Origin: Streptomyces fulvorobeus
Lineage (GTDB): Bacteria; Actinomycetota; Actinomycetes; Streptomycetales; Streptomycetaceae
Length of the DNA stretch: 64,000 nucleotides
Direction of reading: 5' to 3'
Assembly: GCF_013167895.1 (NCBI RefSeq)
Contig: NZ_BLWC01000001.1
Coordinates: 1,302,001 to 1,366,000 of the forward strand
Positions 56,530 to 64,000 of this stretch are shown here, one piece after another; position 1 is the stretch's first letter, and each line of letters starts with the position of its first letter. A model generated the notes under the pieces. It was given only the letters and a program-made list of their open reading frames with translations, did not search any database and had not been told where the DNA came from. The position numbers and the translations under genes are program-made.

Positions 56530-59031
56530 GTGATCCGTACCGACGCGCTGGACCAGTTGCCCGTACGTACCGCTGTGCCCGCCCTGGAGCGGGCGCTCGA
56601 CGAGCGGGGCGTCGCCGTGCTGTGCGCACCGCCCGGCACCGGCAAGACGACCCTGGTACCGCTGGTCCTGGCCGGACTGACGGGTCCCGGACCGGTGCGG
56701 CGGGTCGTCGTCGCCGAACCCCGGCGGATCGCGGCGCGGGCGGCCGCGCGGCGGATGGCCTGGCTGCTCGGGGAGCAGCCGGGCGGCCGCGTCGGCTTCA
56801 CGGTCCGCGGGGAGCGCGTGGTGGGCCGCGACACGGTGGTGGAGGTCGTCACCACCGGGGTGCTCCTCCAGCGGCTACAGCGTGACCAGGAGCTCGCCGG
56901 GACGGACGTGGTGATCATCGACGAGTGCCACGAACGGCACCTGGACGCGGACACCGTCGCCGCCTTCCTCCTCGACGTACGGGCCGCGCTCCGCCCGGAC
57001 CTGCGGCTGCTGGCCGCGTCGGCCACGACCGACGCACAGGGGTGGGCGCGGCTGCTGGGCGACGCCCCGGTCGTCGAGGCGCAGGGGGTCTCCCATCCGG
57101 TGGAGGTCGTGTGGGCGCCGCCTTCCCGGCCGGTGAGACCGCCGCACGGACTGAGGGTGGACCCCGCCCTGCTGACGCATGTCGCGTCCGTGGTGCGCCG
57201 GGCGCTCGCGGAACGCGAGGGGGACGTGCTGTGCTTCCTGCCGGGGGTCGGGGAGATCGGGCGGGTCGCCGGGCAGCTGAGCGGCGTGGCCGCCGAGGTG
57301 CTCCAGGTCCACGGGCGGGCTCCGGCCGCCGTCCAGGACGCGGTGCTGGCCGGTTCGTCCGGCGGCAGGCGGGTGGTGCTCACCACCTCGGTCGCGGAGT
57401 CCTCACTGACCGTGCCGGGGGTCCGGGTCGTCGTCGACTCGGGCCTCGCCCGGGAGCCCCGTACCGACCACGCGCGGGGGCTGAGCGCGCTGACGACCGT
57501 ACGCGCCTCGCAGGCCGCCGGACGGCAGCGGGCGGGGCGGGCCGGGCGCGAGGCCCCGGGCGCGGTGTACCGGTGCTGGGAGCAGGCGGAGGACGGGCGG
57601 CTCGCGCGCTTCCCGGCGCCGGAGATCAAGGTCGCCGACCTCGCGGCGTTCGCGTTGCAGGTGGCGTGCTGGGGCGATCCGGACGCCTCGGGGCTCGCGC
57701 TGCTCGATCCGCCGCCGGCCGGCGCGATGGGCGCGGCCCGGGAGGTGCTGACGGCGGTGGGCGCCGTGGACGCGGCGGGGCGGGTGACCGAGCGGGGCGT
57801 ACGCATGTCCCGGCTCGGCGTGCATCCCCGGCTGGCGCGGGCCCTGCTGGACGGCGCCGCCGAGGTGGGCGGCCGGCGGGCCGCCGAGGTGGTGGCCCTG
57901 CTCAGCGAGGAGCCGCCCCGGGAGTACGGGGACGATCTGGCGGCGGCGCTGCGCACCGCACGGCGGGGGCAGGACGGATACGCGGCGCGCTGGCGGCAGG
58001 AGGTGCGCCGGCTGTCGTCCTCGCTGGGGGCGGGGCCGTCCGGTCCGGCCGGGTCCGATGACGCGGCGGCCGGTCTTGTCGCGGCTCTGGCGTTCCCGGA
58101 GCGGGTGGCGCGGGCGCGGGGCGAGGGGGCGTTCCTGATGGTGTCGGGGACGGGGGCCGAGCTCGGGAACGGCTCGCGGCTGCGCAGCGCGCCCTGGCTC
58201 GCCGTCGCGGTCGCGGACCGGCCCGCGCACGCGGCGTCCGCACGGGTGCGGCTGGCCGCCGTCGTCGACGAGGACACCGCGCGGCTGGCCGCCGGGCATC
58301 TGCGGTTCGCCGGTGAGGAGGTGCGCTGGGTGGACGGCGATGTGGTGGCCCGGTCCGTGGAGCGACTGGGCGCCGTCGAGCTGTCGGTTCGCGCGCTGCG
58401 GCAGCCGAAGCCCGAGCTGGTGCGCGGGGCGCTGCTGGAGGGGCTGCGGCGTGAGGGCACGGGGCTGCTGCGGTGGAGCCGGGACGGTGAGCAGCTGCGG
58501 GCGCGCCTCGCTTTTCTCCACCGGGAGCTGGGGGCGCCGTGGCCCGACGTGTCGGACGAGGCCCTGCTGGCACGCGCCGCGGAGTGGCTGGAGCCCGAGC
58601 TGTCGCGGGCGCGGCGCCGTGCGGACCTGGCGCGGATCGACGCCGTTCAGGCGGTGCGCCGGCTGCTGCCGTGGGCGACGGGCGAGGCGGCCCGGCTCGA
58701 CGAGCTGGCGCCGGAGCGCATCGAGGTGCCGAGCGGGTCCCGTATCCGGGTCGAGTACGGCGGGGCGCAGCCCGTACTCGCGGTGAAGCTCCAGGAGCTC
58801 TTCGGGCTGCGGGAGACGCCCCGGGTGGCCGGAGTGCCCGTGCTGTTCCACCTGCTCTCCCCCGCCGGGCGGCCGGCGGCGGTGACGGCGGATCTGGCGT
58901 CGTTCTGGCGGGAGGGCTACAAAGCGGTGCGGGCGGAGCTGCGCGGCCGTTACCCGAAGCATCCCTGGCCCGAGGACCCGGCCACGGTCGAGGCGACCCG
59001 TTTCACCTCGGCGCGGCTCAGACGGGGATAA
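56530..59031 (+). CDS. hrpB: ATP-dependent helicase HrpB
   Basis: 833 aa, DExH RNA/DNA helicase. Walker A CAPPGTGKTTLVPLVLAGL, DECHERHLD box, VVLTTSVAESSLTVPGVRVV and QRAGRAGR motif VI. The HrpB-specific C-terminal domain (HLLSPAGRPAAVTADLASFW, RGRYPKHPWPEDP) is complete. Function in actinobacteria not well known. GTG start shown by the family N-terminus and possible leaderless promoter. Confidence 0.94.
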   Translation: MIRTDALDQLPVRTAVPALERALDERGVAVLCAPPGTGKTTLVPLVLAGLTGPGPVRRVVVAEPRRIAARAAARRMAWLLGEQPGGRVGFTVRGERVVGRDTVVEVVTTGVLLQRLQRDQELAGTDVVIIDECHERHLDADTVAAFLLDVRAALRPDLRLLAASATTDAQGWARLLGDAPVVEAQGVSHPVEVVWAPPSRPVRPPHGLRVDPALLTHVASVVRRALAEREGDVLCFLPGVGEIGRVAGQLSGVAAEVLQVHGRAPAAVQDAVLAGSSGGRRVVLTTSVAESSLTVPGVRVVVDSGLAREPRTDHARGLSALTTVRASQAAGRQRAGRAGREAPGAVYRCWEQAEDGRLARFPAPEIKVADLAAFALQVACWGDPDASGLALLDPPPAGAMGAAREVLTAVGAVDAAGRVTERGVRMSRLGVHPRLARALLDGAAEVGGRRAAEVVALLSEEPPREYGDDLAAALRTARRGQDGYAARWRQEVRRLSSSLGAGPSGPAGSDDAAAGLVAALAFPERVARARGEGAFLMVSGTGAELGNGSRLRSAPWLAVAVADRPAHAASARVRLAAVVDEDTARLAAGHLRFAGEEVRWVDGDVVARSVERLGAVELSVRALRQPKPELVRGALLEGLRREGTGLLRWSRDGEQLRARLAFLHRELGAPWPDVSDEALLARAAEWLEPELSRARRRADLARIDAVQAVRRLLPWATGEAARLDELAPERIEVPSGSRIRVEYGGAQPVLAVKLQELFGLRETPRVAGVPVLFHLLSPAGRPAAVTADLASFWREGYKAVRAELRGRYPKHPWPEDPATVEATRFTSARLRRG

Positions 59032-59053
59032 CCGGACCCGGGCCGAAGAGGGC

Positions 59054-59100
59054 GCACACGACTGCCCCCGGCCCGCATGGGGCCGGGGGCGGTCGTGTGC
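59054..59100. terminator. Bidirectional terminator between hrpB and the lytic transglycosylase
   Basis: Arms 59054-59074 and 59080-59100 pair over 21 bp with one G.T pair and a 5-nt loop, between convergent genes. Confidence 0.8.
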
Positions 59101-59116
59101 CGCGTGGGCGTGGCGG

Positions 59117-60856
59117 TCAGGCGGACACCGTCAGCACGATGTCGAGCGTGGCGCCGCCCTGCGCGGTGAGACGCAGCGTGTACGTGCCCGGCGTGCTGTC
59201 GGCGTGGAACTCGGGCACCGTCAGGAGACCGTCCGCACCGGTCGTGAGTCCCGTGAGCGTGCGTACGGGCGCACCGTCCGCACCCTTGAAGTACGGGCCC
59301 TTGCCGTTCTCGGCCGGCTGCTCGGGGCCGGTGATCATCGTGGCGGTGACGGCGACGCCCACGACCGCGGCACCCCTGTGGGTGGCCTTGACCTGGACGG
59401 TGTCGAACCGCGCCCCGGCGGCGGCCGTCACGGGCGCTTCCCCGGTCCTGGTGAGGGCGTCGGCCTGGCGGGCGGTGACGGTGGCGCCGAAGGTGAGCGT
59501 GCGCGGGTTGGCGGTGGTGCCCGCCACCGCCGTCACCTTGAACGCACCGGTCCGCTCGCCCGCCCGCAGCTGCGGGGAGGTGACCGTGCCGTCGGCGGCG
59601 GTGCGCAGGGTGATGGTGGTCAGCCCGCCGGAGAAGCGCGTGTCGGTGTCACCGGTGATGGAGAAGGTCACGGACGCCTTGGCGAGCGGGGCGCCGAGGG
59701 TGTTCCTCGCCCGCACGGTGACGCGCTCGCCGAACGCCTGGCCCGCGGTGGCGGTGAGCGGGCCGGTGCCCGCGTTCTCCAGGCTGCCGAGCGTCGGCGG
59801 CGGCGTGGGGCTGGGCGTGGTGGGCGGTGTCGTCGTAGGCGGCGGAGTGGTGGGCGGCGTGGTGGGCGCAGTCGGTGGCCGCGTGGCCGGCGGGGTGGTG
59901 GGCGGCGGCGTCGTGGCCGGCGGCTTCGGCGGCCTGGGGCCGGGGCTCTTGCCGCCGCCGGGGCCGGCCGTCGCGGGCGGGGTGGGCGTCGGGGTGGGGC
60001 TCGCCGTGCCGCCACCGGAGCCGTTGCCGCCGCGGGGCCCGGCCGGCAGGACGCCCGTACCGTCCGGAACCACGTGGGTGCCGCGGTTGTAGTAGTCGAA
60101 CCAGGAGCGCACCGTCCGCAGGTACTCCCGCGAGTGGTTGTAGCTCAGCACCGCCCGGTCGAGGTCGGCTCCGACCGCCAGGTCACGGGGACCGGCGCAG
60201 AGGTAGAGCCCGGCCGCGAGCGTCGCGTCGTAGATGTTGTTGGGGTCCTCACGGCCGTCACCGTTGCCGTCCTGCCCCCAGGTCGCCCACGTGGAGGGGA
60301 TGAACTGCATCGGGCCGACCGCGCGGTCGTGGGTGGCGTCGCCGTCGAACGCCCCGCCGTCGGTGTCCCTGATCAGGGCGAAACCCTGGCCGTTGAGCGC
60401 GGGTCCGAGGATCGGGGAGTACGTGGTGCCGTTCGCGTCGACACGGCCGCCGCGGGCCTGGCCCGACTCGACCTTGCCGATCGCGGCGAGGAGCTGCCAC
60501 GGCAGACGGCAGGCGGCGTCACTGCCCGCGACGGACTGCTCCGCCCTCTTGTACGCGGCCAGGATCGAGGCCGGTATGCCGGCTTCCGCGGTGCCGGTGA
60601 CCACCGGCAGGTTCACCGAGGCGCCGGGCTTGTCGGGCTTGGTCAGGGGCGGCAGGTCCGTGTGATAGGGCGAGTTGCCCGTGGCCGCGCTGTCACCGGA
60701 GGACGCGGAACCGGCCGTCTTCTGGTCTCCGCCTCCCCCTTCTTCGGCCAGTGGCGCACCGGGTCCCTGAGAGGCGGTGAGGGCTGCCACGGCAGCCGCG
60801 GCCACCGCGGTGGTGGTGGCCCCCCTGCGCAGCCGGCGGCCGAATTGCGCTGCCAT
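59117..60856 (-). CDS. Secreted lytic murein transglycosylase with C-terminal Ig-like domains
   Basis: 579 aa. Signal peptide (RRLRRGATTTAVAAAAVAAL). Residues about 90-270 form an MltB-like (SLT_2) domain with catalytic Glu in LLAAIGKVESGQARGG, then AVGPMQFIPSTWATWG and GLYLCAGPRDL. A Pro/Thr/Gly linker (about 285-355) is followed by two or three Ig-like modules (VTVRARNTLGAPLAKASVTF, VQVKATHRGAAVVGVAVTA, TPGTYTLRLTAQGGATLDI). Cleaves peptidoglycan glycan strands; the Ig-like part may position it in the wall. GGAGGG precedes ATG 60856. Confidence 0.93.
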   Translation of the reverse strand: MAAQFGRRLRRGATTTAVAAAAVAALTASQGPGAPLAEEGGGGDQKTAGSASSGDSAATGNSPYHTDLPPLTKPDKPGASVNLPVVTGTAEAGIPASILAAYKRAEQSVAGSDAACRLPWQLLAAIGKVESGQARGGRVDANGTTYSPILGPALNGQGFALIRDTDGGAFDGDATHDRAVGPMQFIPSTWATWGQDGNGDGREDPNNIYDATLAAGLYLCAGPRDLAVGADLDRAVLSYNHSREYLRTVRSWFDYYNRGTHVVPDGTGVLPAGPRGGNGSGGGTASPTPTPTPPATAGPGGGKSPGPRPPKPPATTPPPTTPPATRPPTAPTTPPTTPPPTTTPPTTPSPTPPPTLGSLENAGTGPLTATAGQAFGERVTVRARNTLGAPLAKASVTFSITGDTDTRFSGGLTTITLRTAADGTVTSPQLRAGERTGAFKVTAVAGTTANPRTLTFGATVTARQADALTRTGEAPVTAAAGARFDTVQVKATHRGAAVVGVAVTATMITGPEQPAENGKGPYFKGADGAPVRTLTGLTTGADGLLTVPEFHADSTPGTYTLRLTAQGGATLDIVLTVSA

Positions 60857-61041
60857 ACGTTCTGTTCCCTCCCCGTCGACGGCTGACCGCGCTCCCCAGC
60901 GCGAGAACTCTCGCGACCCTACGACAACTCCTGCCGCCCTGACACCGCGTGTTGACCGGTTCTTACTGTATTTTCACGTTCCCGTCAGCAAGTTGTACGG
61001 CATGACCCGGCCGGGGTACAGGGGCGTTTCGCGGGCTCGCC

Positions 61042-61047
61042 CATACT
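61042..61047 (+). promoter_or_regulatory. Putative leaderless -10 of the DUF4184 gene
   Basis: CATACT ends 7 nt before ATG 61055; no Shine-Dalgarno. Confidence 0.35.
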
Positions 61048-61054
61048 TGCCCTC

Positions 61055-61924
61055 ATGCCGTTCACGCTCAGTCATGCTGCCGCTGTGCTGCCGGGAATCC
61101 GCAGGACGGGCGCCGGACGCGGTCCGCTCATCCCCTGCGCCCTCGTGGCCGGTTCGTTCGCTCCCGATATGACCTACTACGCGGACACCGCGATCCCCGG
61201 GGCGATGGAGTTCGGCCAAGTGACGCACACCGTAGGGGGCGTGCTCACCGTGGACGTACTGATCGCCGCACTGCTGGTCGCCCTGTGGCTGCTGCTGCGT
61301 GAGCCCTTGGTGGCGCTGCTGCCGGCCCGCCGGCAGGGCCGGGTGTACGCGCTCCTGCGGGGACAGCCCCGGCAGCCGGGCCGGCCGAGACCGCTGGAAG
61401 CCCTCCGGTTCGCACTCTCCGCGGCCATCGGGGCGGCCACCCACGTGCTCTGGGACGCGTTCACCCACCACGACCGCTGGGGGACCGAACTCGTCCCGGC
61501 GCTCAACGGCACCGTGGCCGGCCTGCCCGGCTACCAGTTCGCGCAGTACGGCAGTTCGGCGGTGGCGCTGACGGTGCTCGCCTGGTTCACGGTGTCGGCG
61601 CTGCGGCGTGCCGGAGCGGCCCCCGCGCCGCGGGCCGTGCCGGTACTCGCCCGGCGGGAGCGGTGGTGGGCCGGTGCGCTGCTGACGGTCTGTGTGCTCC
61701 TGGGCGTCATCCACCGCTGCGCACGCTGGTACGCCTACTTCGGGCACATCTCCACGCCCCTGGACATCGTCCCGACCGCGTGCTTCGGCGCCGGTGCCGG
61801 GCTGGCGGCGGGACTCGTGCTGTACGGGGCGTGGATACGGCTCCGGAGCGCCGGGCGCCAGCGCCGCCCGGCGGAGGCGGGGCCCGCTCCCGCGGAACGC
61901 TCCCGTCCCGGAGGATCTCGCTGA
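61055..61924 (+). CDS. DUF4184 integral membrane protein
   Basis: 289 aa, five or six transmembrane helices. Opens PFTLSHAAAVLPGIRR and has FTHHDRWG, a His-rich motif of membrane metal-dependent hydrolase-like families (compare YdjM/DUF457), with HVLWDAFTHH just before it. Also SFAPDMTYYAD and GVIHRCARWYAYF. Possible membrane metallo-enzyme; substrate unknown. Convergent with polA. Confidence 0.85.
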   Translation: MPFTLSHAAAVLPGIRRTGAGRGPLIPCALVAGSFAPDMTYYADTAIPGAMEFGQVTHTVGGVLTVDVLIAALLVALWLLLREPLVALLPARRQGRVYALLRGQPRQPGRPRPLEALRFALSAAIGAATHVLWDAFTHHDRWGTELVPALNGTVAGLPGYQFAQYGSSAVALTVLAWFTVSALRRAGAAPAPRAVPVLARRERWWAGALLTVCVLLGVIHRCARWYAYFGHISTPLDIVPTACFGAGAGLAAGLVLYGAWIRLRSAGRQRRPAEAGPAPAERSRPGGSR

Positions 61925-61993
61925 CCCCTCCACGGGGAGCATGCGCACGGCCCCCGGCTGCCGTCCGCCGGGGCGCCGCACGGCGTTTCAGCG

Positions 61994-64000
61994 TCAGTGG
62001 GCGGCGGACTCCCAGTCCGGGCCCACACCGACCGAGACGTCCAGCGGGGCACGGAGCTCGACCGCCGTCGACATCTCGTGGCGCAGGATCTGCTCGACCC
62101 GCTCCCGCTCGCCCTCGGCGATCTCCAGGACGATTTCGTCATGGACCTGGAGCAGCATCCGCGTCTCCAGCTTCGCCTCGCTCAGGGCCCGGTCCACCTG
62201 GAGCATCGCGACCTTGACGATGTCGGCCGCCGTGCCCTGGATGGGGGCGTTGAGCGCCATCCGCTCAGCCGTCTCACGGCGCTGGCGGTTGTCGCTGTTG
62301 AGGTCGGGGAGGTAACGGCGGCGCCCGAAGACCGTCTCCGTGTACCCGGTGGCGCGGGCCTCCTCGACGACACGGTGCAGATAGTCGCGGACTCCACCGA
62401 AGCGCTCGAAGTAGGTGTCCATCAGACCGCGTGCCTCACCGGCCTCGATGTTCAGCTGCTGGGAGAGCCCGAACGCGGAGAGCCCGTAGGCCAGGCCGTA
62501 CGACATGGCCTTGATCTTGCGGCGCATCTCGGGGTCGACGGCGGACTTGTCGACACCGAAGACCTGGGAGGCGACCGTGGTGTGCAGGTCCTCGCCCGAG
62601 GTGAACGCCTCGATCAGACCCGCGTCCTCGGACAGGTGGGCCATCACCCGCAGTTCGATCTGACTGTAGTCGGCCGTCATCAGCGACTCGAAGCCCTCGC
62701 CGACGACGAAGCCGCGGCGGATCGCCCGGCCCTCGTCGGTACGGACCGGGATGTTCTGGAGGTTCGGGTCGGTGGAGGACAGCCGTCCGGTCGCCGCGAC
62801 GGTCTGGTTGTACGTGGTGTGGATCCGGCCGTCCCCCCCGATCGTCTTGACCAGGCCCTCGACCGTGACCCTGAGCTTCGCCTGCTCCCGGTGGCGCAGC
62901 ATGATCACCGGCAGTTCGTGCTCGGTCTGCGCCGCCAGCCAGGCCAGCGCGTCGGCGTCCGTGGTGTAACCGGTCTTGGTCTTCTTCGTCCTGGGCAGGC
63001 CCAGCTCGGCGAAGAGGACCTCCTGGAGCTGCTTGGGCGATCCGAGGTTGAACTCGCGGCCCACCGCGGCGTGCGCCTCCTTCACCGCCTGCTGCACGGC
63101 CCCGGCGAACTGCTGCTCCATGCCTTCCAGGTGCGCCCGGTCGGCGGCGATGCCGTGCCGCTCCAGCCGGGCCAGGAGGATCGAGGTGGGCAGCTCCATG
63201 TCGTGCAGCAGCTCCAGGGCGCCGACCTCCTTGAGCCGCGCCGTGAACGCGTCACCGAGGTCGAGGATCGCGCGGGCCTGCGCCATCAGGGCGTCGGCCT
63301 CGGCCTGGTCGTCCGCGCCGAACGCCAGCTGCCCGTCCCCAGCGGCGGCGGGAGCCAGCTCACGGCCGAGGTACTCCACGGCCAGCGCGTCCAGCGCGAA
63401 GGAGCGGCGGCCCGGCTTGACCAGATAGGCGGCGAGCGCGGTGTCCATGGCGACACCCTCGATGTGCCAGCCCTGGTCCGGGAAGACCCGCATGGCGCTC
63501 TTCGCGTTGTGCATGACCTTCGGCCGCGCCGGGTCGGCGACCCAGGCGGCGAACGCCCGCTCGTCGGCCTCGTCCAGCTGCGTCGGGTCGATCCAGGCGG
63601 CGGCCCCGTCCGCGGCGGCGAGCGCGATCTCCGTGACGGTGCCCGTGCCCAGGAACCAGGTGTCCACCGTGGCCACCCCGAGCGGCTGCCCGCCGTGGGC
63701 CTCCAGCCAGGGGGCCACCGCTCCCGCGCCCAGCACCGCGCCGTCCAGCTCGACACCCGCGGCGGGCGCCGGACCCTCGTCCTCCACGGCCCCCGGGTCC
63801 ACGGCGAGCAGCCGCTCGCGCAGGCTCGGGTTGCGGATCTCCAGCACGTCCAGCACCCCGGTCACCGCCGTACGGTCGTACGCGGCGCGCTCCAGATCCT
63901 GCGGAGTCTTCGGCAGCGCCACGTCACGGACCATCTCGGTCAGCCGGCGGTTCAGCTTCACCGCGTCCAGGTGATCGCGGAAGTTCTGACCCGCCTTGCC
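61994..64000 (-). CDS. polA: DNA polymerase I, C-terminal two thirds (5' end beyond the window)
   Basis: The frame runs off the window edge; about 670 residues are visible. The polymerase motifs are intact: motif A LMTADYSQIELRVMAHLS, motif B RRKIKAMSYGLAYGLSAFG, motif C MLLQVHDEIVLEI, with TTYNQTVAATGRLSSTDPNL. The 3'-5' exonuclease region (about residues 50-230 of the visible part) is there but lacks the catalytic Asp/Glu set, e.g. VMHNAKSAMRVF where Klenow has NLKYD, so proofreading is probably lost, as in other actinobacterial PolA. The 5' nuclease domain is outside. Confidence 0.97.
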   Translation of the reverse strand, partial: GKAGQNFRDHLDAVKLNRRLTEMVRDVALPKTPQDLERAAYDRTAVTGVLDVLEIRNPSLRERLLAVDPGAVEDEGPAPAAGVELDGAVLGAGAVAPWLEAHGGQPLGVATVDTWFLGTGTVTEIALAAADGAAAWIDPTQLDEADERAFAAWVADPARPKVMHNAKSAMRVFPDQGWHIEGVAMDTALAAYLVKPGRRSFALDALAVEYLGRELAPAAAGDGQLAFGADDQAEADALMAQARAILDLGDAFTARLKEVGALELLHDMELPTSILLARLERHGIAADRAHLEGMEQQFAGAVQQAVKEAHAAVGREFNLGSPKQLQEVLFAELGLPRTKKTKTGYTTDADALAWLAAQTEHELPVIMLRHREQAKLRVTVEGLVKTIGGDGRIHTTYNQTVAATGRLSSTDPNLQNIPVRTDEGRAIRRGFVVGEGFESLMTADYSQIELRVMAHLSEDAGLIEAFTSGEDLHTTVASQVFGVDKSAVDPEMRRKIKAMSYGLAYGLSAFGLSQQLNIEAGEARGLMDTYFERFGGVRDYLHRVVEEARATGYTETVFGRRRYLPDLNSDNRQRRETAERMALNAPIQGTAADIVKVAMLQVDRALSEAKLETRMLLQVHDEIVLEIAEGERERVEQILRHEMSTAVELRAPLDVSVGVGPDWESAAH

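Overview
This window looks like a core-chromosome segment of a Streptomyces or very close relative. The evidence is very high G+C with GTG and TTG starts, WhiA, the mycothiol-type DinB/MIP domain, an RbpA-family protein, OpcA paired with Zwf, the DUF6343 and PAC2 families, and many leaderless genes. The order ctaA-ctaB-tkt-tal-zwf-opcA-pgl-pgi-rbpA-secG-tpiA-pgk-gap-whiA-yvcK-rapZ-uvrC-uvrA-uvrB-rpsA-polA matches, from memory, the S. coelicolor SCO193x-SCO200x region. I see no insertion sequence, prophage, CRISPR array, tRNA or rRNA.

Layout. 1-3.3 kb: the end of an ABC-2 permease, then heme A synthase (ctaA) and heme O synthase (ctaB). 3.6-10.2 kb: the pentose phosphate operon tkt-tal-zwf-opcA-pgl. 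10.3-18.4 kb: a VOC protein, two membrane PH-domain proteins coupled to pgi, an RbpA-family protein, secG, and the glycolytic genes tpiA, pgk and gap. 18.8-23.9 kb: uvrC-rapZ-yvcK-whiA, tightly overlapped. 24-27.7 kb: a Rieske Tat-lipoprotein and uvrA. 27.8-33.3 kb: a MIP-domain protein, an MBL-fold hydrolase, a TerC/Alx exporter under a yybP-ykoY-type (Mn2+) riboswitch, a large TerD-domain protein and a TerD. 33.4-38.2 kb: uvrB, an MHYT sensor-like protein, a secreted glycerophosphodiesterase and ogt. 38.2-44.8 kb: an MFS transporter, psuG-psuK, a uridine-kinase-like protein, a secreted cupin, and an HxlR regulator divergent from an aminotransferase. 44.8-49.1 kb: a SWIM zinc-finger and SNF2 helicase pair. 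49.4-53.6 kb: small proteins, coaE, a PAC2 protein and a secreted beta-helix protein behind a DasR-like site. 53.7-64 kb: rpsA, a methyltransferase, hrpB, a lytic transglycosylase with Ig-like domains, a DUF4184 membrane protein and the 3' two thirds of polA.

Two themes stand out. First, DNA repair: uvrA, uvrB, uvrC, ogt, polA, hrpB and SNF2/SWIM lie together. uvrB and ogt carry exact copies of the SOS-independent RecA-NDp/PafBC promoter motif (TTGTCRGTG-N8-TANNNT), and uvrC, SNF2/SWIM and hrpB carry 7/9 versions at the same spacing. Second, metal and stress: TerC is preceded by a riboswitch whose P1 strand is shared with a hairpin that hides the TerC Shine-Dalgarno sequence.

Quality warning: six genes (pgk, yvcK, uvrC, uvrA, terD, glycerophosphodiesterase) are each broken by one missing base in a short G/C run, and one inserted base restores each. 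This pattern points to homopolymer errors in the assembly, so I annotate these genes as full-length with a note.
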